Part shown: positions 35,201 through 45,085 of the stretch, one piece after another
Layout: every line of letters starts with the position of its first letter
How positions within the stretch are numbered: the stretch's first letter is position 1
Assembly (NCBI RefSeq): GCF_027580225.2
Contig: NC_073360.2
Coordinates: 8,982,501-9,046,500, forward strand
Direction of reading: 5' to 3'
DNA length: 64,000 nt
Source: Misgurnus anguillicaudatus
Taxonomy: Eukaryota; Chordata; Actinopteri; Cypriniformes; Cobitidae
Program-made: the position numbers and the translations under genes
Notes under the pieces: generated by a model
Seen by the model: the letters and a program-made list of their open reading frames with translations, nothing else
The model's database searches: none
What the model was told of the DNA's origin: nothing

Positions 35201-36854
35201 TTTGTTAGCTGGAATTTCACACTCCGCATTTTCATTACGATGTCCGGGCAAGGTCGCTTATTTGCGACCCTGTACTAATTTTTACAATGCTTTCCTCACA
35301 AAAATCAATCTTATGTAAGTGACTGGACAAACAAGAGACATTTTTATTAAAAGTAAATAAGATCAAAGCAAAATATTAATCTTTTTGCGTACCCCCTGGA
35401 AACTCTTCACATACCCCCTTGGTTGGGAGTCACTGTTCTAGTGGACCAATCACAATGCTTGCGATCCGCATAGAACTGAAGCGCTGTTAAAATTTTGGCA
35501 AGGTGCACGTCAGGCTACGCACAGGCCACGGATAACCTACGGTGTAGAACTTACGCACGACTCTAAGTTGGGCTTTAGATGTACCTAAGCTACTGTGCAA
35601 TCATACTGACCCACCTGTTTTACAAGTGAAAAGTCAAATGAGTGTGATTTTACATAAACAGTAGTTTATTGCAGTAATATACACACATTCACCACTACTA
35701 ATTTTCTTACCAGTCTGGCCATGCTGAGCTGAAGACCGAACACCAGGTTGAGCTCTTTGCCTTTAAACCAGTTAACTGCATATGTGTTCTGTGCCACAGC
35801 CAATGACTCTCCACCAATACTGAGAGAGATATAAACATACAGAAAATCAGGCCCGCTTTCATTCATAAACAGATTTGACCAACAGACGCATCTTACCCAA
35901 AAACAAAGCGTCCGACCTCCATCAGCCAGAAATGATTGACCAGTGCACCAGCAGCAAATATGATCTGTACAACATCAGAGAACAGACATTCAATAGCTGA
36001 TCACAGTCACAAATCAATAAAGCCTGCAGGATTACTGCAGACCAGTGGTTACTTAAACTTTTCTGCATGTAGGACGCATCCCTTTGCGCCCCCCCCACAA
36101 AGAAAATTGTACCCGTGTGTCATAACCCACCTGTCCTAATAACACAAATGATGCAAAGATTATCGTTCCCCACCTGAAAACAATGTAAACATTGTGTTAT
36201 ACCTTCATCAAGCATTATCAGAGAGCTGCAGACGTGAATTTGAATTCGTATGAAACTTTGTTTTGGACCCACCTGATGCCAAAGACCCTGTCCAGCAGAA
36301 ACCCACCAAGAAAACACAGAACCACGTTTGGCCACGAGTACCACGCATACAACTGCATGAAAGAAGCTGTGTTCAGATTCATATCCTGAGAGAGAGAGAA
36401 AAAAACTTCAGAGTTCAGGGTGATATCCAGAACACACACACACCACTCTCAAACAGTGTCAACATTACGGTCACATGACACAATAGTAAAAGTTCCTACA
36501 GAGTTTGAACCTGTCAGCATCTCAGCTCATGACCCAGCAGACATACAGACAGACAGACAAACCTGTATGACTTGAGTTTGAAGAGCAGCCGGGTTGTCAT
36601 AGCAAAAATAACTTCCTGTAAGATAAAAAAAAGAAATCAGTGCATGGCACAGTAAATAAATCAGTAGGTGATCAGTAACTCGGTACATGACTGTATATCT
36701 CACCGAAGCCCAGGAAACACATGAAGCACAGAACCACGATCCGGTGCAGCAGGTGACGCGGATCACACAGCGGGCTCATGCTCTCCACCACACCTTCATC
36801 ATCTTCATCGTCATCTTCATTCAGAAGAGACCGGTGCTCGCGCGACGCAGCCAT
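26277..36854 (-). CDS. mfsd1: Major facilitator superfamily domain-containing protein 1 (mfsd1), 15 exons
   Basis: Exons, in gene order: 36854-36704, 36615-36563, 36385-36273, 36173-36131, 35964-35897, 35819-35711, 32236-32134, 31491-31393, 30209-30098, 29969-29913, 28510-28354, 28135-28038, 27861-27749, 26462-26415, 26332-26277. Phases agree throughout and give 459 aa, close to the 465 aa of human MFSD1. The family protein is a 12-helix lysosomal transporter, reported to export small peptides with its partner GLMP. Landmarks include an N-terminal lysosomal sorting motif of the ExxxLL type (EHRSLL, residues 6-11), YSWPNVVLCFLGGFLLDRVF (A-motif loop), GRFVFGIGGESLAVAQNTYA, RRAERILHKEQGKTGE, LGTAYGFMQSIQNLGLALIS and DTRGYLFLEVFFIA. 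The start is the first ATG (GAAATGGCTGCG). All introns are GT-AG except the one after exon 8, which begins GA at the junction that preserves family sequence. No AATAAA lies within about 275 bp of the stop; the 3' UTR may run into the 24208-25987 hAT element. Confidence 0.93.
27008..27494. mobile_element. TTAA-flanked MITE in mfsd1 intron 13
   Basis: AAGCCCCCTATTATGGC starts and GCATAATAGGTGCACT ends the element, between TTAA at 27004-27007 and TTAA at 27495-27498. Confidence 0.65.
28663..29215. mobile_element. Foldback MITE in mfsd1 intron 10
   Basis: About 180-bp arms are inverted copies of one another: GATACTTTGCTCAAAGTATC / ATCCAGGTGATACTTCGAGC, AACATTGTTTGTGTACACAG against its complement, and CTCGCCGCCATCTTGCCAG against TGGCAAAGATGGCGAGC. 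The middle is unique. Confidence 0.75.
29598..29824. mobile_element. hAT-type MITE
   Basis: TAGGGCTGGGACGATTAATC is mirrored by ATTAATCATCCCAGCC. The element is about 227 bp and lies in mfsd1 intron 10. Confidence 0.65.
30250..31250. mobile_element. Cyprinid repeat with CATAGACTGTAAAAAAAGAT end
   Basis: It begins with ATAGACTGTAAAAAAAGATG and ends in a GGAGGTCTATGGGAATTGAC-type segment. The first end recurs inverted at 61000-61020, defining a family. It fills most of mfsd1 intron 8. The boundaries are approximate. Confidence 0.5.
32505..33230. mobile_element. MITE rich in TTACCGGTAAA motifs
   Basis: CTCTTTCACACCGTAATTCT with GGTAAATTACC is mirrored by GGTAA...GTATGTGTGAAAGGGA. Several ACCAGTAA/TTACTGGT motifs lie at both ends. 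Located in mfsd1 intron 6. Confidence 0.65.
33406..34313. mobile_element. MITE with AGTTTGGTTCCAAAACG ends
   Basis: AGTTTGGTTCCAAAACGCAA at the left is mirrored by CCCGTTTTGGAACCAAACT at the right. It spans about 0.9 kb without a transposase, in mfsd1 intron 6. Confidence 0.65.
34516..35579. mobile_element. Probable DNA element with TTGTGCGTACG-type ends
   Basis: TAAAGGCTCATTTTAGTTGT with GCGTACGTCCTACAGTGTAG is an imperfect inverse of CTACGGTGTAGAACTTACGC with ACGACTCTAAGTTGGGCTTTA. It carries another repeat near 35390-35440. Located in mfsd1 intron 6. Confidence 0.5.
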
Positions 36855-36926
36855 TTCACAAACACCCGGTCATATGACTGTCATGTGACAGCTTCTGGTC
36901 ACGCGACAACAAACAGCGACCATAGG

Positions 36927-37290
36927 TTTGTTCGACTTCCTGCGGCGCCGCAAGAACCGACAGCCGGACGACGTCAAAGTTCCGCGAGAGCGATTAAAAG
37001 CAAACTTTTTTTTTTATTGAATAAATGAACAACAGATATCAACAAAAAATATTGACAGTAACAATACAAATACAGGGTATGCTAGGGGGGAATTTACAAT
37101 AGAATATTAAATAAGGTACACATTTTTAAAGTTTTCAGTGCCTTTTGCTTTAAAGAGAATCTTATAGAATCAATATACAGTTCCATTTCTTTTTTAAATG
37201 ATTAAAAGCAAACTCCTCTTTCCGCGACTCGCTACTTTGACGTAACCCGGCTGTCGATTCCTGCGTCGCCGCACGAAGTCGAACAAGCTC
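36927..37290. mobile_element. MITE carrying an internal retrocopy
   Basis: GTTCGACTTCCTGCGGCGCC with GCAAGAACCGACAGCC is mirrored by GGCTGTCGATTCCTGCGTCG with CCGCACGAAGTCGAAC. The element is interrupted by the 37007-37199 insertion. It lies just upstream of mfsd1 exon 1. Confidence 0.75.
37007..37199 (-). mobile_element. 5'-truncated poly(A) retrocopy with 15-bp target duplication
   Basis: On the minus strand the insert ends in CATTTATTCAATAAAAAAAA, a polyadenylation signal running into poly(A). The exact 15-mer GATTAAAAGCAAACT flanks it at 36992-37006 and 37200-37214. These are the marks of LINE-driven target-primed insertion. The body (about 190 bp) is non-coding and I do not recognise its source; a LINE 3' UTR or an mRNA tail would fit. 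Confidence 0.8.
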
Positions 37291-37552
37291 CGTTTCTCAA
37301 TCCGAAGCCTGCTCCGAACCTCTGGAGGTCACACATGGAGGTTTCATACGTCATCAAGCCTACGTAAATTGTTGTAATGTGCTTATGACTTAAAAAAATA
37401 ATAAAAAAATGTGCTTATGACTTGCGAATGTAATGCTAAGAATAAGTCAACTTTATAATGGTTAATTTTCTGAAATAAGACAGTTTTGATAATGTTTGCA
37501 GCCTACAAATGCAACCCTCGGAAGGCTGCAGCAGCTAGCTGCTAGACGTTAG

Positions 37553-37715
37553 CTGTGTTCGACTTTATGCGGCGACGCAAGAACCGAAATTTTAGATGAC
37601 ATCAAAGTACCGCGAGACCGATTCGAGAAATCATACAAAGAAGCCGGCTTTCATATAGCTCTCGCGATACTTTGAACCATCAGCTTGTCGGTTCCTGCAG
37701 CATCGCATGAAGTCT
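37553..37715. mobile_element. Second copy of the GTTCGACTT MITE family
   Basis: GTTCGACTTTATGCGGCGAC with GCAAGAACCG is mirrored by CGGTTCCTGCAGCATCGCAT with GAAGTC. The internal TCAAAGTACCGCGAGA and CTCGCGATACTTTGA are also inverted. Confidence 0.7.
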
Positions 37716-37827
37716 AAACTCACCGAAAACTGAGGCCGTTTCTCAATCCGAAGGCTGCAGCCTCCCGAGGTCGCGTATGCAGACGTCATCAAGCCTGGTT
37801 TATTTCAAATTAACTGAGGAGTACATT

Positions 37828-40602
37828 AGTACGGGGCCCTTCTGGTCACCCCCTGGAAAAAAGAAAACAATCCGTGATCACGGTTTTGTAATTCGTCCCC
37901 TCAGTTTATAAACCGTACTCACGGATTATTAAACTGTTCCCTCAGTTTTACAAACCGTGCGCTCGGATAAATAAACCGTACGCACGAGTTAACAATCCGT
38001 GCTCTTAGATTTGTAAACCGTACCCTCAGTTTTTGCAATCCGTACCCACGAATTTATAAACCGTGCGCACGCTTTTGCAATCTGTTCTCACAGTTTTGCT
38101 AACTGGATTTGTAGCCCCTCCCTCATTTTAGAAATCGCTATTCATTCTTATTCATTCTTTCCAAGTTTCCTATTAATGTTTGATATTTTCGGAAATTAAT
38201 AAAGTTTAAACCGTGTTAAGCTGTTTTATACGTTCCTAACTGGAAACGTGCTTTAATATTTACGAAATATTTTAATCGGATGCTACAGTAAACAGATATC
38301 TTTGTGTAAAATTAACATATGTTATTTAGATTTATTCATCAAATAAAATAAATATTTAACTAACAAATGATTTCTACATATCCTTAATATTTTAATCAAT
38401 ATATTTGAGAATGCCACACTTAGGCTTGCTATATATTTTCGTTTTTAATTGCTCATTTTAAATTCATATTTTATGTATTTAACATCAGCTTATTAGGTAA
38501 GATTAAAAGATTATTAAGAGCTGCACAATAATATACATATAAGTTTTATATACATATAATTCTTAATTATTGTAAATCAATATTATTATATCTGATTATC
38601 AATATATTTGAGAATTTCACACTTAAATATTTACACGTTTTAAAACTTATAATAATAATTGCTCATTTAAAATTAATATTTTATGTATTTAACATCAACA
38701 TAACATCGACAATCAAACATTTTTACATTGTAGCCTATTATTTGAGTAAATATAGGCAAACAAAGTAGATCACGTGTTAATTTAAAAATCAACAAAGCAA
38801 ACGGGTTTTATTCAGCAGCAGATGAAATTGCGTCTTTTGCAGAAAATAAACATCTCCGAATCTCCTCAAAAATCCTGGTAAGTGTGGAGTATGAGTAATT
38901 ACATTTACAATATAGGTGCAGGATTCTGCTGATCCACCTGTCTGGAATGAAGAAGTGATTCTGCAACCTCTCAGAGTTTATTCAGCTCATTGTATTTGTA
39001 ACATGTACTGTTTGGCATTTTTGGAGTTTCATGATGACTGTAGAGTTATGTCATGTGTAAATAAATGTTCAATAAAACAATTGTGTACAATTGCTTTGTT
39101 CATCGTTCATAAAGGATGGTATGAAATAAATTCACTTTACATTAAGTAAATTCAACTCATTTTTTATTTAAATAAAATTCATAAAAAACAGCTACATCTA
39201 CTTAACATTTGCAATTACTTATTTTTACTCAATTTTATTTTTAATAGGAAATCAATTTAATTATTGTTAATACCAGATTTAAAGCTTTCAAATTTACTCA
39301 GTATTTGTAAGTATAAAATGTTTTACTAAAACTTAGTAAATGTTTTACAGAGTGTGGCTCATATACCCGCTCATTGTGCATTAAAAATATGACCAGAAAT
39401 TGATTCTTTTACACACATTTCAAAGAGCACAGCTATTTTAACACTTTGGTGACCTAAATAAATACGTACAATACAAATAGTCACGCGATTATTCTAGCAG
39501 TATTTGCACAGAAAGCTGTTACCCAGTTAATATAACAGTATAACTTCAAGTATTCAGATAAAAAAACTTTACGCAAGGACAAAGACAATATTTAATTAAC
39601 AAAGTACAAATTTTAAGTTTAAATATTAATAAACTCCAAACTTATCTGGATTTTTTAAAGAGTTTCTCAGATGTTTGTCATCCCAGAAGTTTCCTTTGAT
39701 TAATATTTTCTCATTGATCCTTAAATTAACATGTGATCTACTTAATTTCTAACTACTTTTTTGCTTACATTAGCTCAGATAATAAACATAATGTAAAAAT
39801 TTTTCACCAAAAAATTAAGTAAATCATAATAAAAGTTTGGCATGAAGTTGATGTTAAATGCAAATAATATTGATTTACAACAATCAAGAATTATAGGTAT
39901 ATAAAACCTATATGTCCATAACTGTGCAGCTCTTAGTAATCTTTTAATCTTACCTAATAAGTTGATGTTAAATACATAAAATACGAATTCGAAACGAGCA
40001 ATCAAAAACGAAAATATACAGCAAGCCTAAGTATATTGACCAAAATATATAGGACATGCAGAAATCATTTGCTAGTCAAATACCCACCCCATTTGATGAA
40101 TAAATCCAAACAACATGCCAATTTTACACAAAGATATCTGCCCACTGTAGCATCCGATTAAAATATTTCGTAAATATTAAAGCACGTTTCCAGTTAGGAA
40201 CGTATAAAACAGCTTAACACGGTTTAAACTTTATTAATTTCCGAAAATATCAAACATTAATATAGGAAACCTGGAAAGAATGACCAAGAATGAACAGCGA
40301 CCTCCAAAATGAGGGAGGGGCCACAAATCCAGCCAGCAAAACCGTGAGAACAGACCGCAAAAGCGCGCGCACGGTCCACAAACTCGTGGGTACAGACTGC
40401 AAAAACCGATGGTACGGTTTACAAATCTAAGAGCACGGATTGTTAACTCGTGCGTACGGTTTATTAATCCGAGCGCACGGTTTGTAAAGCTGAGGGAACA
40501 GTTTAATAATCCGTGAGTACGGTTTATAAACTGAGGGGACGAATTACAAAACCGTGATCACGGATTGTTTTATTTTTTCCAGGGGGTGACCAGAAGGGCT
40601 CC
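37828..40602. mobile_element. Large foldback element with 21-bp subterminal repeat arrays
   Basis: Two arms of about 770 bp (about 37828-38600 and 39840-40602) are reverse complements at high identity. The unique centre is about 1.2 kb with no transposase. The termini read GGGGCCCTTCTGGTCACCCC and its inverse. The 7-mer GTACATT occurs immediately outside both ends (37821-37827, 40603-40609), a possible target duplication. Each arm's outer 230 bp is an array of about 12 units built on AAACCGTNCNCNC(A/G)G with 21-bp spacing. Superfamily unknown; long-TIR Mutator-like or an unclassified foldback type are options. Confidence 0.8.
37869..38107. repeat. 21-bp repeat array, left arm
   Basis: AA(A/T)C(C/T)GT cores start at 37869, 37890, 37910, 37931, 37952, 37973, 37994, 38015, 38037, 38058, 38079 and about 38100. 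The spacing is 21 bp with single 20- and 22-bp exceptions, two helical turns, so all cores face one side of the helix. The mirror array lies at about 40320-40570. Confidence 0.85.
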
Positions 40603-41004
40603 GTACATTCGCAAGTCAAAGCATATTACAACAATTTACTGTAAACTATGAATAAGTCAACTTTATAACGGTTAATATTCTGAAATAAGACAGTCTTGAT
40701 GACGTATGTATATATAATGACGTTATATATATATAATGCACTTGAATAAAAATATGAAAATTGTCAAGTAGATGGTGACTGCTCTTTATCTTCTATTTAA
40801 AAGATAAAATAAAATGTATCTCTCAACATTTGCATTTTAGATTTAAGCCTTTCTCTAAAACCTTGTTCGGTTCAGTATAAAAAAAAACATATACATAAAA
40901 ATCTTTTAATAAATATTCTAAAAAAAAAAAAAAAAAAATAGTATAGTCTGGCAACTATTTATCACACTGGACGGAGAAGAATTAAAAAACTTGATTGCTT
41001 AGGG

Positions 41005-41205
41005 AAGTGGTTCTCAACTCCAGTCCTCGGGACACGCTGCTCGGCACATTTTGGATGTCTCTCATATCTGACACATTCGGTTCAGTTCATGGAATCTATC
41101 CTAACGAGCTGATGATCTGAATCAGGTGTGTTAAATAAGGGAGACATGCACAATATGCAGAGCAGTGGGTCCCGAGGACTGGAGTTGAGAACCACTGGGA
41201 TAAAA
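41005..41205. mobile_element. Palindromic hAT MITE
   Basis: AGTGGTTCTCAACTCCAGTC with CTCGGGAC is mirrored by GTCCCGAGGACTGGAGTTGA with GAACCACT. A related partial copy starts near 62783. Confidence 0.8.
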
Positions 41206-41214
41206 GAAAATTTA

Positions 41215-41720
41215 AACCAATTTTTTGAGCATTTAGGGATACAGTATCTTTAACCTGATGGTAGCACTTCATTGGATAGTGGACGCCTCTTATCATTCAC
41301 AATGATGTTAGCCTTATTTAACGTTCTTTCTTTATATATGCTATCTATAATCTTTAACTTTATTCCTAATAATTTACTTGCTGGGCCTCAGTGTTATACC
41401 AGCAGATCACACAAAATGACACAATGCTTTCAATAATAGCTTCCCAAAACATCAACAATATTCTACTATGGACATTAAAAGACAGTATTTTCTTTAAGAA
41501 GTACATTCTCTGTAGTAACTTTTTACTTACACAGTCGGACCATGCATCCCACTTTAATTTATTGTCCAGCATAACACCAAGGTATTTATAATTTGTTACT
41601 AACTGTATTTGCTCCCTGTTAATTACAGTAGTGTAGTAGGATAATTTTCACTTTCGCTTTTACTCTTTAAAATCAATAACCATTTCCTTAGTTTTTGAAA
41701 TATTTAAAAAAAGATTAGAA
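41215..41720 (-). pseudogene. LINE reverse-transcriptase fragment
   Basis: The minus strand reads NREQIQLVTNYKYLGVMLDN, KLKWDAWSDCVSKKLLQRMY, then FLKKILSFNVHSRILLMF and ESIVSFCVICWYN. This is the C-terminal palm/thumb end of a non-LTR reverse transcriptase, with the Y-L-G-V-x-L-D motif. The ends are truncated. The clade is not certain from this fragment. Confidence 0.75.
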
Positions 41721-41751
41721 TTTTCACAACATCATAGAAATGCATTTATCT

Positions 41752-41895
41752 CAATTCAACTCATACATTTACTTTTATGCATTTGGCAGACACTTTTATA
41801 AAAAGCTATTTATTTGACCACTATGTGTTTTCACTGGGATTGAACCCATGACCTTTTGCACTGTTAACACAAAACTACAGAAACACTGAGAACAC
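41752..41895 (-). mobile_element. tRNA-derived SINE
   Basis: The minus strand has a box-B-like GGTCATGGGTTCAATCCCAG preceded by a TGTGTTAACAGTGCAAAAG stem. It ends with the widespread teleost tail, the complement of TATGCATTTGGCAGACACTT. The box A region has decayed. Confidence 0.7.
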
Positions 41896-42191
41896 TCATA
41901 GACAAACTTCTTTTGCAAGCACAAGGTTGAGAAATATCAAAAGCTCTGTGTCCTATTGTTTCCATCACAGGTGTTTGCTGTTTGACTGACACACTGCTGC
42001 TATGTACCTTGAAAACAATGTTTCAACACACGTTTAGATGATAAATCGAGCCGCTGTTCAACAGCCAGCACATATTTCTTCTGTGAGGTCTGGTCAGGAG
42101 ATCTTGTGTAGGTTTACTGACAGGGAACAGAAGTCATCTGGAAAGCGTCATCCCACTGCTCATCTAAACAGCTGTTATGCAACAGACCCTT

Positions 42192-42202
42192 AGCTTTATA
42201 AA
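42192..42202 (+). promoter_or_regulatory. TATA box of the 42289 exon
   Basis: CTTTATAAAC lies about 95 bp upstream of the ATG. It is followed 25-35 bp later by AGAGAAACCTCACAGTTCAG, a plausible transcription start zone. Confidence 0.5.
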
Positions 42203-42288
42203 CAGCAGAATTCTTCAGAGAAACCTCACAGTTCAGTTGGAATCCAGAGCTCCTGCAGTCTGAACTAATCCTGGTGTGGATCGTGAAA

Positions 42289-42426
42289 ATGTTCTGCTTT
42301 GTTTTGCTGGTTTTCTCTTTGGTTCAGCTCACCCCAGCTTTACCCATCACTCAGAAACATCTGCTGTCCTGCTGCGAGTCTGCAAGTCTCGTGAACGACT
42401 GTCTTAACACCATTAAAGAGTCTGAG
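42289..42426 (+). CDS. First exon of an unidentified secreted protein
   Basis: 46 codons begin MFCFVLLVFSLVQLTPALPI, a clear signal peptide with likely cleavage after the alanine-leucine stretch. QKHLLSCCESASLVNDCLNT then leads to a phase-0 donor, GAG|GTAAAG, at 42426/42427. Three cysteines occur early in the mature part. An alternative ATG five codons upstream (42274) is in frame; the second gives the better signal peptide. A TATA box lies upstream. I do not recognise the family and found no convincing second exon. The next AG (TTGGCCAG, 42519) would add about 14 codons before a stop and abuts the minisatellite. A small cytokine-like secreted factor or a gene truncated by the repeat are possibilities. 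It occupies the mfsd1-gfm1 interval where mammals have RARRES1, but it does not resemble RARRES1. Confidence 0.5.
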
Positions 42427-42524
42427 GTAAAGCAAGCTTTAATTAATGTGTATTGAATGTAATTTTATTTTCTGAAGCAAATGTGAAGGCTGTTCATCAC
42501 TGAGTTTTTTTGGCCAGTTGATAT

Positions 42525-45085
42525 CGAGGGCAAACCGGTTGATGGGGAGGTCTTCAAGGTTTTTGTAATGATTGACAGCAAGGCCGCTGAGGTCTTTCTA
42601 ACGGTTGACCCCAGGGTCTTTCTAAATATGACGCAGTTGTTGCTAAAGTCTTTCTTACCGTTGATGCGGAGAGCTTTCTAATGGTTGATGCCGCCAGTCG
42701 CTGAGGTCTTTCTAACAGTTGATGCCGCCGGTCACTGAGGTCTTTCTAACGGTTGATGCCGCTGGTCGCTGAAGTTTTTCTAACAGTTGACGCCGAGGTC
42801 TCCAAGGTCTTTCTAAAGGTTGATGCCGAGGTTGTTAAGGTCTTTCTAATGGTTGATGCTGAGGTCTTTGTAACGGTTGATGGTGAGGTCGCTGAAGTTT
42901 TTCTAACGGTTGTCTCAGAGGTCTTTTTAACGGTTGACGCCGAGGTCTTTCTACAGGTTGACGCTGAGGTTGTTGAGGTCTTTTTAACGATTGATGCTGA
43001 GGTCTTTCTAATGGTTTATGGCGCCGGTTGCTGAGGTCTTTCTAGCGGTTGACGCCACCGGTCGCTGCGGTCTTTCTAACAGTTGATGCCGAGGTCTTTC
43101 TAAAGGTTGATGCTGAGGTTGTTGAGGTCTTTCTAACAGTTGATGCCGCCGGTCGCTGAGGTCTTTCTAACGGTTGATGGCGAGGTCGCTGAGGTCTTTC
43201 TAAAGGTTGACGCTGAGCTCTCCGAGGTCTTTCTAACGGTTGATGCCACCAGTTGCTAATGCTTTTCTAATGGTTAATGGTGAGGTCGCTAAAGTCTTTC
43301 TAACGGCTGATGGTGAGGTCGCTAAAGTCTTTCTAATGGTTGACGCCGCCAGTCGCTGAGGTCTTTCTAACAGTTGATGCCGCCGGTCACTGAGGTCTTT
43401 CTAACAGTTGATGCCGCCGGTCACTGATGTCTTTCTAACAGTTGATGCCGCCGGTCACTGAGGTCTTTCTAATGGTTGATGCCGCCGGTCGCTAAAGTTT
43501 TTCTAACAGTTGACGCCAAGGTCTCCAAGGTCTTTCTAAAGGTTGATGCTGAGGTTGTTAAGGTCCTTCTAACGGTTGACGCTGAGGTCTTTCTAACGGT
43601 TGATGCCGCCGTTTGCTGAGGTCTTTGTAACGGTTGTTGGTGAGGTCGCTGAAGTTTTTCTAATGGTTGACGCCGAGGTCTCAGAGGTCTTTCTAACGGT
43701 TGATGCTGAGGTCTTTCTAAAGGTAAACACCGAGGTCTTTCGAAAGGTTGACGCTGAGGTTGTTGAGATCTTTCTAACGGTTGACACTGAGGTCTTTCTA
43801 ATGGTTGATGCTGCCGGTCGCTGAGGTCTTTCTAGCGGTTGACACCATCGGTCGCTGCGGTCTTTCTAACAGTTGATGCCATCAGTCGCTGCGGTCTTTC
43901 TAACGGTTGATGGCGAGGTCGCTGAGGTCTTTCTAAAGGTTGACGCTGAGCTCTCCGAGGTCTTTCTAACGGTTGACGCCGAGGTTGTTGAGGTCTTTCT
44001 TATGGTTGACGCCGAGGTCTTTCTAAAGGTTGACGCTGAGGTCGCTGAGGCTTTCTAACGGTTGATGCCACCAGTTGCTAATGCTTTTCTAATGGTTAAT
44101 GGTGAGGTCGCTAAAGTCTTTCTAATGGTTGACGCCGCCAGTCGCTGAGGTCTTTCTAACAGTTGATGCCGCCGGTCACTGAGGTCTTTCTAACAGTTGA
44201 TGCCGCCGGTCACTGAGGTCTTTCTAACAGTTGATGCCGCCGGTCACTGAAGTTTTTCTAACGGTTGATGCCGCCGGTCACTGAGGTCTTTCTAACGGTT
44301 GATGCCGCCGGTCACTGAAGTTTTTCTAACAGTTGACGCCAAGGTCTCCAAGGTCTTTCTAAAGGTTGATGCCGAGGTTGTTAAGGTCCTTCTAACGGTT
44401 GACGCTGAGGTCTTTCTAACGGTTGATGCCGCCGTTTGCTGAGGTCTTTGTAACGGTTGTTGGTAAGGTCGCTGAAGTTTTTCTAATGGTTGACGCCGAG
44501 GTCTCAGAGGTCTTTCTAACGGTTGATGCTGAGGTCTTTCTAAAGGTAAACACCGAGGTCTTTCGAAAGGTTGATGCTGAGGTTGTTGAGATCTTTCCAA
44601 CGGTTGACACTGAGGTCTTTCTAATGGTTGATGCTGCCGGTCGCTGAGGTCTTTCTAGCGGTTGACGCCATCGGTCGCTGCGGTCTTTCTAACAGTTGAT
44701 GCCATCAGTCGCTGCGGTCTTTCTAACGGTTACTGGTGAGGTCGCTGAGGTCTTTCTAAAGGTTGACGCTGAGCTCTCCGAGGTCTTTCTTACGGTTGAC
44801 GCCTAGGTTGTTGAGGTCTTTCTTATGGTTGACGCCGAGGTCTTTCTAAAGGTTGACGCTGAGGTCGCTGAGGCTTTCTAACGGTTGATGCCACCAGTTG
44901 CTAATGCTTTTCTAATGGTTAATGGTGAGGTCGCTAAAGTCTTTCTAACGGCTGATGGTGAGGTCGCTAAAGTCTTTCTAATGGTTGACGCCACCGGTCT
45001 CTGAGGTCTTTGTAACGGTTCATGGCGATGCCGAGGTCGCTGAGGTCTTACTGTTGACACCGCCGGTTGCTGAGGTCTAACCATT
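42525..45085. repeat. 24-bp minisatellite, 2.5 kb, with 823-bp higher-order repeat
   Basis: About 100 degenerate units of GAGGTCTTTCTAACGGTTGA + YGCC make up the block, with variants GCCGCCGGTCGCT and GTTGTTGAG. Because 24 is a multiple of three, long frames read as EVFLTVDA repeats on plus (42753-43034, 43600-43824, 44423-44647) and TVRKTSAS-like on minus. Blocks repeat at 823-bp spacing (43600 and 44423; the rare CACCAGTTGCTAATGC marker at about 43246, 44069 and 44891). No start, splice or codon evidence makes these frames genes. Confidence 0.92.

Noticed and set aside
36120..36439. Overlapping frames on both strands near 36.2-36.4 kb
   Set aside because: Only the minus-strand exons 36385-36273 and 36173-36131 belong to mfsd1. 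The others are antisense shadows or intron read-through.
42289..42426. Assigning the orphan exon to rarres1, il12a or a CC chemokine
   Set aside because: RARRES1 would show a latexin-like helix, which is absent. Cytokine or chemokine identity cannot be argued from 46 codons.
42753..45084. EVFLTVDA repeat proteins and minus-strand TVRKTSAS proteins
   Set aside because: The 24-bp minisatellite keeps frames open by arithmetic. Frames start and stop inside the array, with no exon boundaries.
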